Below the pieces are notes generated by a model. It ran no database searches. It was not told the origin of the DNA and was given only the letters and a program-made list of their open reading frames with translations. Below are positions 11,306 to 20,683 of a DNA stretch of 64,000 nucleotides, in pieces. This DNA is from Bartonella sp. B1099 (GTDB lineage Bacteria; Pseudomonadota; Alphaproteobacteria; Rhizobiales; Rhizobiaceae): assembly GCF_944801835.1 (NCBI RefSeq), contig NZ_CALYLN010000001.1:1024001-1088000 (forward strand), written 5' to 3'. The position numbers were made by a program, and so were the translations under genes. The stretch's first letter is position 1; every line of letters starts with the position of its first letter.

Positions 11306-12089
11306 GGCGCATCCTCCTTTTTATATTTGATAGAAAACTTACCGTAAGTGATTCGTTTTTTAGTTTCCGTATGAATAAAAAAACGCCACCCGGTTCACAC
11401 TCTGTATCCTGTTTAATGGTCAACTGATAGGTATCTCCCGGATAAACTGCTTCAATGAACTTTACTTTTTTCAGTGCAACAGATGCGATATTTTTTGCCC
11501 TACCCTGCGTGGCCAAAGCCAGAACCATCTCAATCAATAGTGAACCAGGACATACGGGGCGGGAGGGGAAATGTTCCTCAAAAAGCGGGTGATACGCATT
11601 AAAGGAAAAAGTACAAGAATCTCCGGTTACGGAGGAAATCTTACATAAATCGCCTAGTAATGGAAGAGCGGCTTTCTCAGAACACGAGCTAAGGAAGCAG
11701 ACCTTACTGACCATGATGATTGCCTGTGCAATAACGGCCCTGCCATTGCCGTATGGGCTGGCCTTACAGTGAATACGGTAGGCCTCATTAATGCGTTCAA
11801 TATGTCCTTCAACGCATAACCGATCGCTATCAAAATGGGTGGTAGAGAAAAACTGTTCAACCATAACAGGGAGATAGCGATAAGTGAGATCCGAGTTTTT
11901 AGCCACCACGGTGGCGAATCGAACTGAAAACTGATGCAAGGCTTCGAGTAACAAGCCCTGTTTCAAATAGTTATGGGTTAAATTCCAGTGAGAAATATCG
12001 ATTTGCCCGCAAGCACGCATCGGTGTGATTAAGGTGATACTCTGACATATACCCAAGAAATTTGGCTCGGTGCGATGCTTTATAGCCAT
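11298..12089 (-). CDS. Double-hotdog FabA/FabZ-like dehydratase or thioesterase
   Basis: 263 residues. The C-terminal half contains HPLFEEHFPSRPVCPGSLLI, close to the FabZ active-site segment (H...F-P..P..PG) of 3-hydroxyacyl-ACP dehydratases. The N-terminal half looks like a second, degenerate hotdog. This is the only gene of the cluster without an evident lesion. In this context it would act on an acyl thioester, perhaps one activated by the neighbouring ligase, but no carrier protein gene is present. Substrate unknown. Confidence 0.65.
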   Translation of the reverse strand: MAIKHRTEPNFLGICQSITLITPMRACGQIDISHWNLTHNYLKQGLLLEALHQFSVRFATVVAKNSDLTYRYLPVMVEQFFSTTHFDSDRLCVEGHIERINEAYRIHCKASPYGNGRAVIAQAIIMVSKVCFLSSCSEKAALPLLGDLCKISSVTGDSCTFSFNAYHPLFEEHFPSRPVCPGSLLIEMVLALATQGRAKNIASVALKKVKFIEAVYPGDTYQLTIKQDTECEPGGVFLFIRKLKNESLTVSFLSNIKRRMRHV

Positions 12090-12127
12090 AATTGGGGGAC
12101 CTTTTTATATTTTTTTCTTAAATCCTT

Positions 12128-13152
12128 TTATGATAAACCGAAGGAATGAGCACTAAACCGCGCTTGATAGTGCGCGAGAAGTATCGGCATACGACAAACG
12201 AAAAAAGCCAACAATCCCAGCTCAGGAGAAGCCCGATGTTTGCTCATGATGCTTGCAATTAGAAAATCGACATTGGGTTGCAGTCCTGTATTGTCCGAAA
12301 TAGATCGCGCAAGCGAACTGAAGGGGCGCATAGGCACCTGAAAGCGTGAAAAAAAGAAATCAACCCGGACATCCCGTTGCATAATCGGGTGACTAAATCC
12401 TGGCCTGGGTTTGTCTTTGCAATAATGCGTTACCGTCGCCTCAAGATTCCCGGCTTCAATCTCATGGAGGACACTAGAAAGTCGCATGATAGCATATTTG
12501 CAGGCTCCCATATACGCGGGGCCAGTGGCACAAAACCCACCGATTAGTGCAGAAATGACGTCGCTCTTGGTACTGGCAATAAATCTTACCGTGGTGGTTG
12601 TGGGTGTCACAATACCAAACCGGCCCAGCAGTAGAGACATGCACCGGCAAAGCACATCAATATCCCAGTCGGAAGAAGCTTCCTTGCTAGTTAATGCTAA
12701 CCAAAAAGCACGCTCAAAGGTATTGCAACTTTCGATCTCCGGCAAATCGGAAAACTGTTGGGAAGAGCGCGCCAATGTAATAATCCACGGCATCAGCAAG
12801 ATAATTTTAAGACAATCACCGTCGCTTACGGGAGCCATGACCTTACCCTGAGCCGCCGAAACCTCAACTTGCGATAATAACATCATAAATCGCTGCGTTA
12901 AACTCAAAGATGGCAATACATTGATCAGTTGATGCATCGCCTGCAGTTTGGCTGTAGGGTTCGTCTTTTGCAGTTCGGCGTTAGTATTCTGAATCAGCCG
13001 ATCCATCTGTTCTTCATTAAGAAGGTTGCCGGTCAGTGCAAACCATGCGTTCTGCAAATAACGGTTTTCATCGGAATATCAATCAAATTACATCCACGAA
13101 TAAACAATGCGTTATTATCTAAATCATAATTATCAATAACATCATCTGACAT
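12128..13152 (-). pseudogene. Citrate-synthase-like protein, one frameshift, catalytic histidines replaced
   Basis: The ATG at 13152 follows a good AGGAG and opens MSDDVIDNYDLDNNALFIRG. The frame is lost near 13078 (one base missing after ATTCC) and resumes as DENRYLQNAWFALTGNLLNE. The core aligns with citrate synthases: FIASTKSD, GPAYMGACK for GPLHGGANE, PGFSHP for GFGH, and QPNVDF for the NVDF that holds the catalytic Asp. The His of HGGA is Tyr here, and the position of the other catalytic His (HExNAST) appears to be Gly. A different condensing or non-catalytic role is therefore likely. Confidence 0.6.
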
Positions 13153-13246
13153 GATTTACTCCTGCTGCTCCGGTGACACGCTATAAAACCTAATGTTGAC
13201 ATTTATCGTATGCGAATTCCCTGATAAAATTTCATTACACAAATTA

Positions 13247-14463
13247 TCAAGTTGCATTACAGGACTCCCTTGCGTCATAAACTAGCAGGCATTTCCCTCT
13301 GGGTGAGAAAAGCAAATCGCTATATTCGACGACGGTGACATTAATACGCCCGCGCTTTTTCATATAGGCTTCATAAATATCCGGCAAATGATAGATTTCC
13401 TCAGTTAGTTCGGACAAATCAAGGTTGTGAAATACTTCGCAGCAGATTTTAATATCCATAATCTCTTGTCTATCCGCGGATAAAGACAATACAATTTGAA
13501 CAATCACATCGGGCAACCGTCGATTAATAATTTTGAATATTTTTTCATGGCTAATCAAATTTCCCATGAAATTAAAATCAACAGCATTGCGTTTAATACC
13601 TTCAAAATAGAGGTCACCATTTTCAACGGATAATGTGCCCATATCGCCCACGGAATATCTGATAAGTTTGCGCGAGGCATCGGGATCCAGCGATGTCACT
13701 AGCAGCCCTCTTTTATCTTCATATTCAAAGAAGAAATCATCGCTGAAGAGCAGGTGCCGATTAAGCCGCCCTTCGGTGGATATACCAATGAAACCGCACT
13801 CCGACAAACCATATAAACCAATTATCCGCAGATCGGCGCCCAGCATCTCGCGCAGATAGTTTTCATGCACGCTCAGCATCAATTCACCGGTAAAGACCAC
13901 TTTTTTAATTGCCAGTGGAACCCCAAGGCTGAGCATGGCTTCAACGAACTGAACGATGGCGCTGGGCACGCCAAACAGTACCGAGAGCCGTATTTCAGCC
14001 AGAAACTCAAAATGACTCTTCAGCAGCAGGGCAATATCGCCAACCGGCACGACATGTGCACGGCAATTTTTTAAAATTTCACACGCCAAGTAGTGTAAAG
14101 ATGAAAACAGATTAATCGTAAACAGGTTGCCAACAACATCCCCTGGGGAAAAAACTGCCGCGCGCGCAGGTTACAAATTAAATTACGCTCTGATGAGCTG
14201 ACCGCTTCCTTACTGGATTTTAGACGAACGCTGACCATTTTCATCGCCCCGGTGGTGCCGCTTGTAGCACCAAGCAGCATCGGTAAGTGTTCAGCCGCAG
14301 AATCCAGTTGAGTCAAAGAACCACTATCACCAGTGGTCGAATAAACGCGTGTACTTATCCTAACCGAATCGCGAAAAGCAATGTAATCGAGTGCATGGCA
14401 GCCAGTTATTGCCGTTATACGTGGTTGCATCTTTGCATACATTTCAGCACAGAAATAATCCAT
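13247..14463 (-). pseudogene. PaaK-like adenylate-forming ligase, one frameshift
   Basis: The first part (to about 14155) has LLGATSGTTGAMKMV, the P-loop of AMP-forming ligases. The second frame continues AAVFSPGDVVGNLFTINLFS and VFTGELML, with IGLYGLSECGFIG (the YGxSE motif). The joined length of about 405 residues fits phenylacetate-CoA-ligase-like enzymes, which activate a carboxylic acid as AMP ester and then thioester. The shift falls in a CGCGCGCG run near 14155-14165. It lies between the methyltransferase and the citrate-synthase-like gene, all on the minus strand. Confidence 0.7.
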
Positions 14464-14559
14464 GATAACTCAGACCTTTTTAATGAAAATTTCACAGCCC
14501 AGAGCTGCTAGACCTTCTCCACGTCTCACTGTCCAGCTCATCTCACTAAAATCGCAGCC

Positions 14560-15018
14560 TTATAAAAGATCGGTGATACCGGCTAATGTAAATTTTTCTT
14601 CTGTGGACATAGCTGCCACACCGCATTCACGACGTGATTGGTTAAAAACACCCAGTGCTGTTTCTTCTGCATCAGCTAGGGGTTCATGGATGATAATACG
14701 ACCGCCGCGATCTAAAACACGGCACAACTCCTGTAATCCTTTTTTAGGTTCAGCCCAGTGATGAATTACGGAACGGGCATAAATCATTGAAAAGGAGTTA
14801 TCGGGAAACGGTAAATTGCTGACGCTGGCTTCAATGATGTTGAATGCATGCTGGTATTTTAACTCGGTACATTTTTTAACACAGAACTGAACCATACGGG
14901 GATCAATATCAACCCCGTAAAAGAAATAGTCTGTGAGTTTTTGGGAGCGGTAAAGCTTGAAAAGCATGTGGCCAGTTCCCATGCCAATATCGAGATTTTT
15001 TTTCATCCATAAGATCAT
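14560..15018 (-). CDS. Class I SAM-dependent methyltransferase, N-terminally short
   Basis: About 152 residues starting MILWMKKNLDIGMGTGHM. It has motif I (DIGMGTG), the acidic residue after GVDIDP, SNLPFPDNSFSMIYARSVIH (motif IV region) and LCRVLDRGGRIII. Such enzymes normally have 30-50 residues before motif I, which are missing here. The ATG overlaps the endolysin stop (ATGA), so the start is probably where the foreign cluster was joined to the phage and the 5' end lost. Substrate unknown. Confidence 0.65.
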   Translation of the reverse strand: MILWMKKNLDIGMGTGHMLFKLYRSQKLTDYFFYGVDIDPRMVQFCVKKCTELKYQHAFNIIEASVSNLPFPDNSFSMIYARSVIHHWAEPKKGLQELCRVLDRGGRIIIHEPLADAEETALGVFNQSRRECGVAAMSTEEKFTLAGITDLL

Positions 15019-15677
15019 AGTCGGTGCTCCTGAAAGCGTTTGGCAACAAAGAAAAGACCAACACCTGCAGCTAGAACCATGATGGTAGCGAGAGCCCATT
15101 GCACTGGACCATTGCCTGCTAATAAGCCACCAAGACCTGAAAAAGAGCCAATGACTGGTGCCAATGCTTCTGCTTTAAAGAGCGCTGTTGAATCCTTTGT
15201 TTCTACGGTTTGATAGTTGGAGGAAACATAAGCGCCTTTCGCCCATAATCCTGCTTCTGCGACACGCCGGTGTACGAGACCTTGCAAGCGTTTACCACCC
15301 GCTTTGGTCCATTTTTGTAATTCGGCCGGGACTGCTTCATATTCACCTTGATTGAGCTTTTTTAGCAGGGTGGAATTGCAAAAAGCTGTTGTTCCTACAT
15401 TATAGCAAAAGGAAACCAATGCCGCGAATTGCCAAGAATTTAAAGAGACTGTAACGGCTTTTGCAACAGTGTTTTCAAATTGTCTTAAGTCTTTACAAAG
15501 AAGTTCTTCGGCTTGTTTTTCAGTAATTGTCATGCCCTTGTGAACAAAAGGTTTTCCTGCGGCGCTGGTATGTCCATAACCAATAGTCCACACACCGATG
15601 GTGTCTTTATAAGCGTTTAAGCGCAAGCCTTCCCATTGTTTTATGAGTGCAAGCCCTTCTTGTGATATTTTTCGCAT
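15015..15677 (-). CDS. Phage endolysin (GH24 lysozyme) with C-terminal membrane segment
   Basis: About 220 residues. WEGLRLNAYKDTIGVWTIGY then GHT gives the catalytic E, D and T of T4/P22-type lysozymes, which cut peptidoglycan for lysis. The C-terminus has a hydrophobic stretch (WALATIMVLAAGVGLFFVA), seen in some phage endolysins. I start at the ATG at 15677, preceded by GGAGAAC. A terminator-like hairpin precedes the gene. Its stop overlaps the methyltransferase start. Confidence 0.85.
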   Translation of the reverse strand: MRKISQEGLALIKQWEGLRLNAYKDTIGVWTIGYGHTSAAGKPFVHKGMTITEKQAEELLCKDLRQFENTVAKAVTVSLNSWQFAALVSFCYNVGTTAFCNSTLLKKLNQGEYEAVPAELQKWTKAGGKRLQGLVHRRVAEAGLWAKGAYVSSNYQTVETKDSTALFKAEALAPVIGSFSGLGGLLAGNGPVQWALATIMVLAAGVGLFFVAKRFQEHRL

Positions 15678-15690
15678 AAAGTTCTCCATT

Positions 15691-15716
15691 AAAAAAGCCC
15701 CACACAAGGTGAGGCT
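15691..15716 (-). terminator. Terminator-like hairpin before the endolysin
   Basis: On the minus strand GCCTCAC-cttgt-GTGGGGC is followed by TTTTTT. It would end or reduce transcription arriving from the tail genes, so lysozyme expression may need readthrough or antitermination. Confidence 0.55.
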
Positions 15717-15749
15717 GAGTGAAAATCTAAAAATAAATTTCTTTCTATC

Positions 15750-15775
15750 TTGACAGATGTTCGTTTATAAACGAA
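15750..15775 (+). promoter_or_regulatory. Promoter and palindromic operator of toxin-antitoxin pair
   Basis: A -35 TTGACA at 15750-15755 is followed by a perfect 16-bp palindrome, TTCGTTTATAAACGAA (15760-15775), ending 8 bases before the toxin ATG. The layout fits autorepression by the antitoxin, and the transcript would have almost no leader. Confidence 0.6.
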
Positions 15776-15783
15776 TATAGATT

Positions 15784-16107
15784 ATGTTTGAAATACGTCA
15801 CTACCTTACCTCTGATGGAAAAGACTTGATAAATGATTGGCTGCGAAAGCTGCGTGATGTGCAGGCTAAAGCTGCAATTATTCGCCGTCTTAATCGTTTA
15901 GAGCAAGGAAACTTTGGCGATTTCAAACCGCTTCGTGATGGTGTCTATGAATTGCGTATGAATATTGGTCCTGGTTACCGCGTTTATTATGCCCAGTCTG
16001 GCAAGACCGTATTGTTGCTATTATGCGGTGGTAGCAAAAAAACACAAGACACCGATATCACTCGCGCATGTGCTTGCTGGCGTGATTGGCAAAACCGTGA
16101 AGATTAA
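15784..16107 (+). CDS. RelE/HigB-like toxin (phage Gp49-like family)
   Basis: 107 residues, with FGDFKPLRDGVYELRMN and GPGYRVYYA, the core of the small mRNA-interferase-like proteins annotated as addiction-module killer protein. It lies 12 bases upstream of an HTH antitoxin in the toxin-first order. It is on the plus strand, opposite to the tail genes around it, as an independent cargo unit. Confidence 0.8.
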   Translation: MFEIRHYLTSDGKDLINDWLRKLRDVQAKAAIIRRLNRLEQGNFGDFKPLRDGVYELRMNIGPGYRVYYAQSGKTVLLLLCGGSKKTQDTDITRACACWRDWQNRED

Positions 16108-16119
16108 AGGAGTGCAAGA

Positions 16120-16431
16120 ATGAAAGACCGTAACCATGATGATGCGATGGCAGAAATATTCTGTGATGACCCTGAGTTGGCAGCAGCTACCCTTGATGCT
16201 ATCTTAGCAGATGGTGACCAGGGGGAATTGCTTATAACACTGCGTCAAATGGCAAAAGCTTATGGTGGTGTTCAAGCTGTCGCTAAAGCAGCCAACCTGA
16301 ATCCAACACAACTTTACCGTACACTTTCAGAAAAAGGTAATCCAGAGCTCCGTAGTTTAAATGTTTTGCTGCGTACTATGGGGCTTCGCCTGGCTGTACG
16401 ACCTCTTGAACAACCCGTTCCACACATTTGA
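16120..16431 (+). CDS. HTH antitoxin of the 15784 toxin
   Basis: 103 residues. The C-terminal HTH-like segment (YGGVQAVAKAANLNPTQLYR, then NPELRSLNVLLRTMGL) is typical of addiction-module antidote proteins of this family. It should neutralise the toxin and repress the palindromic promoter upstream. Confidence 0.8.
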   Translation: MKDRNHDDAMAEIFCDDPELAAATLDAILADGDQGELLITLRQMAKAYGGVQAVAKAANLNPTQLYRTLSEKGNPELRSLNVLLRTMGLRLAVRPLEQPVPHI

Positions 16432-16503
16432 TATCAGTGTTGAGTGTATTAAATACTTTCCACTCCTAAACAACAGTGTTTTACAGCAAATCATGATAAT
16501 CTG

Positions 16504-17811
16504 CTATATATCTTCTTTATCCATATGGATGACGCCGTCTCCTTCGTCACATGCATTGGGAGGGACGTTTGGATCAAGGGTATCATCTTTGTCTGGTGTG
16601 GTATTGGCTACGTTTTTTGCAGCATCTTCTTGGGCTTTATCAAAAAGTTCGCAGTCTATTTTTGTTGTATAGCCCCCCGTCTTATCAAGCTTGTGTTTGA
16701 CGCTTTTGATGCGCCATTCTGCTGGAATATAGGGGCGGAAAGGGGGCTCTTGAATAAGTTTTGCTTCTGCTTGCACAAAGGGATCACCACCGATATCACA
16801 TGAGAAAGAAGATTTCCCACGCGATGATTTGTTGCGATAAGTAGCAATGGCCGCAACAGCTTCTGATTGGTTATGGTAAGTATATTTGAGTTCATGGAAA
16901 GGTTCTTTACCAACCTTAACTTCCTTTTTTTCACCAGTACGGATATCATGATAGGTGGCAAGGACACCGCCTTTTTTCTCTTGTTCTTGCTCTTGTTTTT
17001 CGGGTGTTTCTGCTGTTGTCTCTTCTTTAGGCAAATTGGGAGTATCACTTTCATCCATATGGATCACATCTTCGCCTTCTTCAATTTCCTCTGGTTCTCG
17101 TGCATCAGCGGCGGCTTTTTGGTCATCTCCTGCATCTGTTGCTAAGCCATTGGCGGCACCTGCTTCATCGCGTGCACTGTATTTAAAATCCCAAGAGGTA
17201 CATTGTTTTTCATGAATAACAACGACGGGGAGTGTTTCACCGGTAATGGCTTTGCCTTCGCCTCGTTTGGCAAGCACCAATTTGCCATCAACAGGCTTTG
17301 CGACGGCATCATATTCTTCTGCAAGGCGTGTGGCAAAAGCCATATCGCTTTCTGCGGTTTGATCAATGTGACGTACGACAATTTTGGCAAGAGCAGGGTC
17401 AACTTTTGCTATATAGCCATTGCGCTGTGCTATCTCTTGAATGATACCCCCGAGGGTTTGTTGATGATAGGATTGGCTTTTGGGTGTTCGATAAGATGTG
17501 TTCATGGAGGCAGCGCGCCCTGTAACATTTAAGGTTTGTGGTGGACTGCTTACAGAGATTTCATCAATCAGATAGGCGCCCATATCGCGGTTTTTACCCC
17601 CTTCATAGCCAAGGGTGACAGAAAGGATAGTTCCGATGAGAGGAATATCAAGAAAGCCGTTATCACACTCACGGGCGCGGTCATCAAGCTCTATGGTAAT
17701 ACGATCACTTTTGTCTTCTGCTTCATCGGTAATTTCAATCGATAAGACATAGTCCATAAGTATGCGTGTAATGTCTTCTCCATTTGCCATCACTGTGCAA
17801 AAAGGTTTCAT
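16504..17811 (-). CDS. P2 gpD-like late control/tail protein with acidic insertion
   Basis: About 435 residues, starting at the ATG at 17811 after GGGGGAG. The N-terminal region (DYVLSIEITDEAEDKSDRIT, VTGRAASM) and LAEEYDAVAKPVDGKLVLAK are gpD-like. The central region carries an acidic, Q/E/K-rich insertion, and DVIHMDESD recurs at the C-terminus as GVIHMDKED. gpD-type proteins form part of the tail hub below the spike. The ATG overlaps the gpX stop, so X-D are coupled. Confidence 0.8.
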   Translation of the reverse strand: MKPFCTVMANGEDITRILMDYVLSIEITDEAEDKSDRITIELDDRARECDNGFLDIPLIGTILSVTLGYEGGKNRDMGAYLIDEISVSSPPQTLNVTGRAASMNTSYRTPKSQSYHQQTLGGIIQEIAQRNGYIAKVDPALAKIVVRHIDQTAESDMAFATRLAEEYDAVAKPVDGKLVLAKRGEGKAITGETLPVVVIHEKQCTSWDFKYSARDEAGAANGLATDAGDDQKAAADAREPEEIEEGEDVIHMDESDTPNLPKEETTAETPEKQEQEQEKKGGVLATYHDIRTGEKKEVKVGKEPFHELKYTYHNQSEAVAAIATYRNKSSRGKSSFSCDIGGDPFVQAEAKLIQEPPFRPYIPAEWRIKSVKHKLDKTGGYTTKIDCELFDKAQEDAAKNVANTTPDKDDTLDPNVPPNACDEGDGVIHMDKEDI

Positions 17812-18032
17812 GATTGACTCCCCCAAATTCTAATGACCGGTGTGGCTTTAGGATAGGGGAGGACTGGCAAGAGGATTGTGATACCTGCTTTTAAGAGTGG
17901 TCCATAGTCTGCAAGACCAAAATTAGCTGCATAAACGCGTTCAACAGCAAGAGCTTGTTGACCCTTGGCATAATATCTCCAGCAAATAGCATCAACCATA
18001 TCGCCTTCTTTTGTCACGTAAAGATCATTCAT
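17808..18032 (-). CDS. Phage tail protein X (gpX, LysM-like)
   Basis: 74 residues with YVTKEGDMVDAICWRYY and later RVYAANFGLADYGPLL, typical of P2 gpX-like proteins, which bind at the tail terminus or baseplate. It overlaps neighbours by 4 bp at both ends (ATGA). Confidence 0.85.
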   Translation of the reverse strand: MNDLYVTKEGDMVDAICWRYYAKGQQALAVERVYAANFGLADYGPLLKAGITILLPVLPYPKATPVIRIWGSQS

Positions 18033-18409
18033 AGTTCTTCACCATATTCTCTCAAATTGACGGTAAATTCTTGTTTTTTTGGGTTACCATTTTTGTGAAA
18101 AATACTCTGTTTTTCTTTGACAGAAAGGATGACAAATTTGCCTAAAATCTTCCCCTGTCCTGTTACGAGGATATGAGGTCCCTCATGTGCCATTTGCCGC
18201 AAATATTCCAGTTGTCTATAACCGCCTTTAAAGTCTGGATAAACCACACCTGTTAGGGAAAATTCCGCATTGGCAACAGCTGGTAATTGAAGAGCAGCCT
18301 TGCGCCTCAATCGCCCTTGCTCGACCCATGGAATGTTATAGGTCATATCGAGGGCTTGATAAGCTGCTGTTTCAATGGAAAAGATAAAACGACCTAAAGC
18401 TAACATCAT
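18029..18409 (-). CDS. Phage tail protein U (gpU)
   Basis: 126 residues. MMLALGRFIFSIETAAYQAL followed by RQLEYLRQMAHEGPHILVTG is the characteristic pattern of P2 gpU-like proteins, involved in tail completion. It is coupled to gpX by a 4-bp overlap and sits 5 bases after the tape measure. Confidence 0.85.
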   Translation of the reverse strand: MMLALGRFIFSIETAAYQALDMTYNIPWVEQGRLRRKAALQLPAVANAEFSLTGVVYPDFKGGYRQLEYLRQMAHEGPHILVTGQGKILGKFVILSVKEKQSIFHKNGNPKKQEFTVNLREYGEEL

Positions 18410-18414
18410 GATGA

Positions 18415-20550
18415 TTAATCCGAAAGGCTAGAAGCGATAGCCAAACGCTGTTGTTTGGCATAGTGTTCAAGGGCTTGATTTACGGCGGCGCGGATTTCGT
18501 CTTTTAAACCATTGGGAACAGAAATATTTAAATTTGAAATCATCACGCGGGCATCGATTTCTACCGGCTTATGAACGGTAATGGGCTCTGGAACTTTGAA
18601 AGATTCAACCTTTACATTGGTCGCCTGCATTTGTCCTGTTTCGACTATGCCTTTATTAGAACTGCTCTTACCTTTTCCAGATGGAGCATTGGGAACAATG
18701 GCTGTATCAAGCATTTTTTTGACGGGAGCTTTGGTTTCATCGTTAAGGGTTTTAATGGTTTGGGTTGAATTTTTGTCGATTGTAGCCTTAAATCCTAGCT
18801 TTTCTCTCATCCAGTTTGGCATCCAACTGGTTAATCCATCTATATTGTTGCTAAACCAATCGGATAGAGCATTCCATTTGCTTTTGATGCCTTCCCAAAG
18901 TCCGTTAATCAGATTGGTTCCTGCGGCCATTAAATCGATCCCAAACAGCCATTTAATGAGGTCATTGATTTTTTTTGCAATCCAAGAGAGGGGTGAAAAC
19001 TTTTTAAAGAGACTAAAGAGGTTATTAAAAACAGTACTACATAAGTTGGCAAAAGAATTCCACAAGTTGCGTAAGAAATTCATGACCGTATCCCAATTTT
19101 TGTAGAGCAGATATCCAATTCCAATAAGGGCTGCAATACCAGCCATTATCCAGCCTATGGGGGTTGTCATGATGGCAATACCAAGCGATATAAAAGCGGA
19201 ACCAACAGCAGTTATTGCTGGAATAAGTGAAGCGACAAGACTTACCGCGAGACCGGCAACTGCGGAAGCAGCTGGAACCATTGCTGCAATGAATGATCCG
19301 ATAAGAACGGCTCCAACTGCGGCTAAAGATGCTGCTACCCAGCCATTGAGTTTATCCCAACTTTTATAAAGTACAACGAGGATAGCAATACCGCCAATGA
19401 GCCAACCGATAGGGGTGGTCATCATAGCATAGCCAAGGCTAACAAACGCTACTCCTACGGCTGCTAATGCGGCAATGAGCGGACCAAAAATAAAGGAACC
19501 AAGGGCGACAAGACCCACTTTAAAAAGGGTTATTTCACCAATTAAGGGCTCTAGCCATTGGAACCAGCCTTTAATCCTCTCTGTGAGATCACTGATACCT
19601 TTTCTTAAATCAGAGGTAGGATTAAGCAAATCTTGCAAGACTTGTTTTAAGGTTTTAGCCCAGCTTGCCACGGTTGTTTGAATGAGGTCACGGTTTTCAT
19701 CAATCAATTTTGAAAATGCATCAATTAAATCATTGATCACGGGCATGAAGCGTGCGCCAATAAAGTTTGCGATACCGCCTATTTTTTTCTTAAAAGCACC
19801 AAGCTTATCACTTAAATCTGCTGCATAGCGTGCAACATCGGCACCAAGGAGCCATTTTCCTTTTCTCGCCTTTGCAAAGAGTTCTTTAATGGGCGCCATG
19901 CCTTGTGAGAGCATGGATGCCATCTCTTTACCATCTCCACCAAACAGTAAGGCAGCAATGTGCTGTCTTTGTGCTTGATTTTTCATCTTACTCATTTTTT
20001 CGGTAATTTCTTCTAGTAAGAGAGAATTTGATTTGAGTTTGCCAGAAGCGTTTTTGACAGAAATGCCGAGCGCTTCAAATCCCATCATGCCTCTTTTTTG
20101 TCCGGCATATGCTTGCGCAGAACGCCTATTTAAGGTTGCCAAGGATTGTTGAAAGAGTTCAGCAGAATATCCTGAATTATCGGCTGCATCACCCCATAAC
20201 TGAAGGGCTGTGACACTCATTCCTAAATGGCGTGAGGCATGGTAGAGACTATCACCCATATGCATGGTTTTCATGGTAACGGCGGTCAAGCTTGCCACAA
20301 GACCACCCCCAGCAAGCCCTAAGACACCGGTAAAGACCGAAGCACGACTTGCAGCTACACTAAGAGCCCCTTGAACGCCGTGAAGGCTTTTTGTCATGTT
20401 TTTTACAGCAGCAGAAAAGCGCGGAATACGCAAACTATGGGATAATGTTTTTGATAAATTGTCGAATTCCTTTTGCACACGTTTTAAAGGCACGGTGAGT
20501 TTGTCTTCAAGAGACAACTTGACCTTTGCATCGGCAACTTTTTTACTCAT
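18415..20550 (-). CDS. Tail tape-measure protein (gpT-like)
   Basis: 711 residues. The N-terminal region is basic and coiled-coil-like. A central block of hydrophobic segments contains two near-repeats (MTTPIGWLIGGIAILV and MTTPIGWIMAGIAALI), and a tail-length region follows. This matches phage tape measures that set tail length and pass through the tube. The ATG overlaps the E' stop (ATGA). Confidence 0.85.
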   Translation of the reverse strand: MSKKVADAKVKLSLEDKLTVPLKRVQKEFDNLSKTLSHSLRIPRFSAAVKNMTKSLHGVQGALSVAASRASVFTGVLGLAGGGLVASLTAVTMKTMHMGDSLYHASRHLGMSVTALQLWGDAADNSGYSAELFQQSLATLNRRSAQAYAGQKRGMMGFEALGISVKNASGKLKSNSLLLEEITEKMSKMKNQAQRQHIAALLFGGDGKEMASMLSQGMAPIKELFAKARKGKWLLGADVARYAADLSDKLGAFKKKIGGIANFIGARFMPVINDLIDAFSKLIDENRDLIQTTVASWAKTLKQVLQDLLNPTSDLRKGISDLTERIKGWFQWLEPLIGEITLFKVGLVALGSFIFGPLIAALAAVGVAFVSLGYAMMTTPIGWLIGGIAILVVLYKSWDKLNGWVAASLAAVGAVLIGSFIAAMVPAASAVAGLAVSLVASLIPAITAVGSAFISLGIAIMTTPIGWIMAGIAALIGIGYLLYKNWDTVMNFLRNLWNSFANLCSTVFNNLFSLFKKFSPLSWIAKKINDLIKWLFGIDLMAAGTNLINGLWEGIKSKWNALSDWFSNNIDGLTSWMPNWMREKLGFKATIDKNSTQTIKTLNDETKAPVKKMLDTAIVPNAPSGKGKSSSNKGIVETGQMQATNVKVESFKVPEPITVHKPVEIDARVMISNLNISVPNGLKDEIRAAVNQALEHYAKQQRLAIASSLSD

Positions 20551-20683
20551 TTTGTCTTATACCTTTCTGCTGCTTGTTTTCGCCAAAAGAGCAACTCTCT
20601 TGGTTCCATTTCCATCATCTCTGAAAGAGACCAATGGAACACAATGGCAATATCGGCAATCAGTTTAGCGGCGGTTTCCCAGT
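20547..20683 (-). CDS. Tail assembly protein E' (GpE family), reached by frameshift from E
   Basis: This frame reads WETAAKLIADIAIVFHWSLS and then ELLFWRKQAAERYKT, the P2 GpE-family signature. It has no start codon of its own before that motif and is -1 relative to gene E. In P2 the equivalent product is made as an E+E' fusion by programmed -1 frameshifting. The frame is closed upstream by a TGA, so the shift must occur within the last few E codons (about 20663-20683). Confidence 0.65.
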
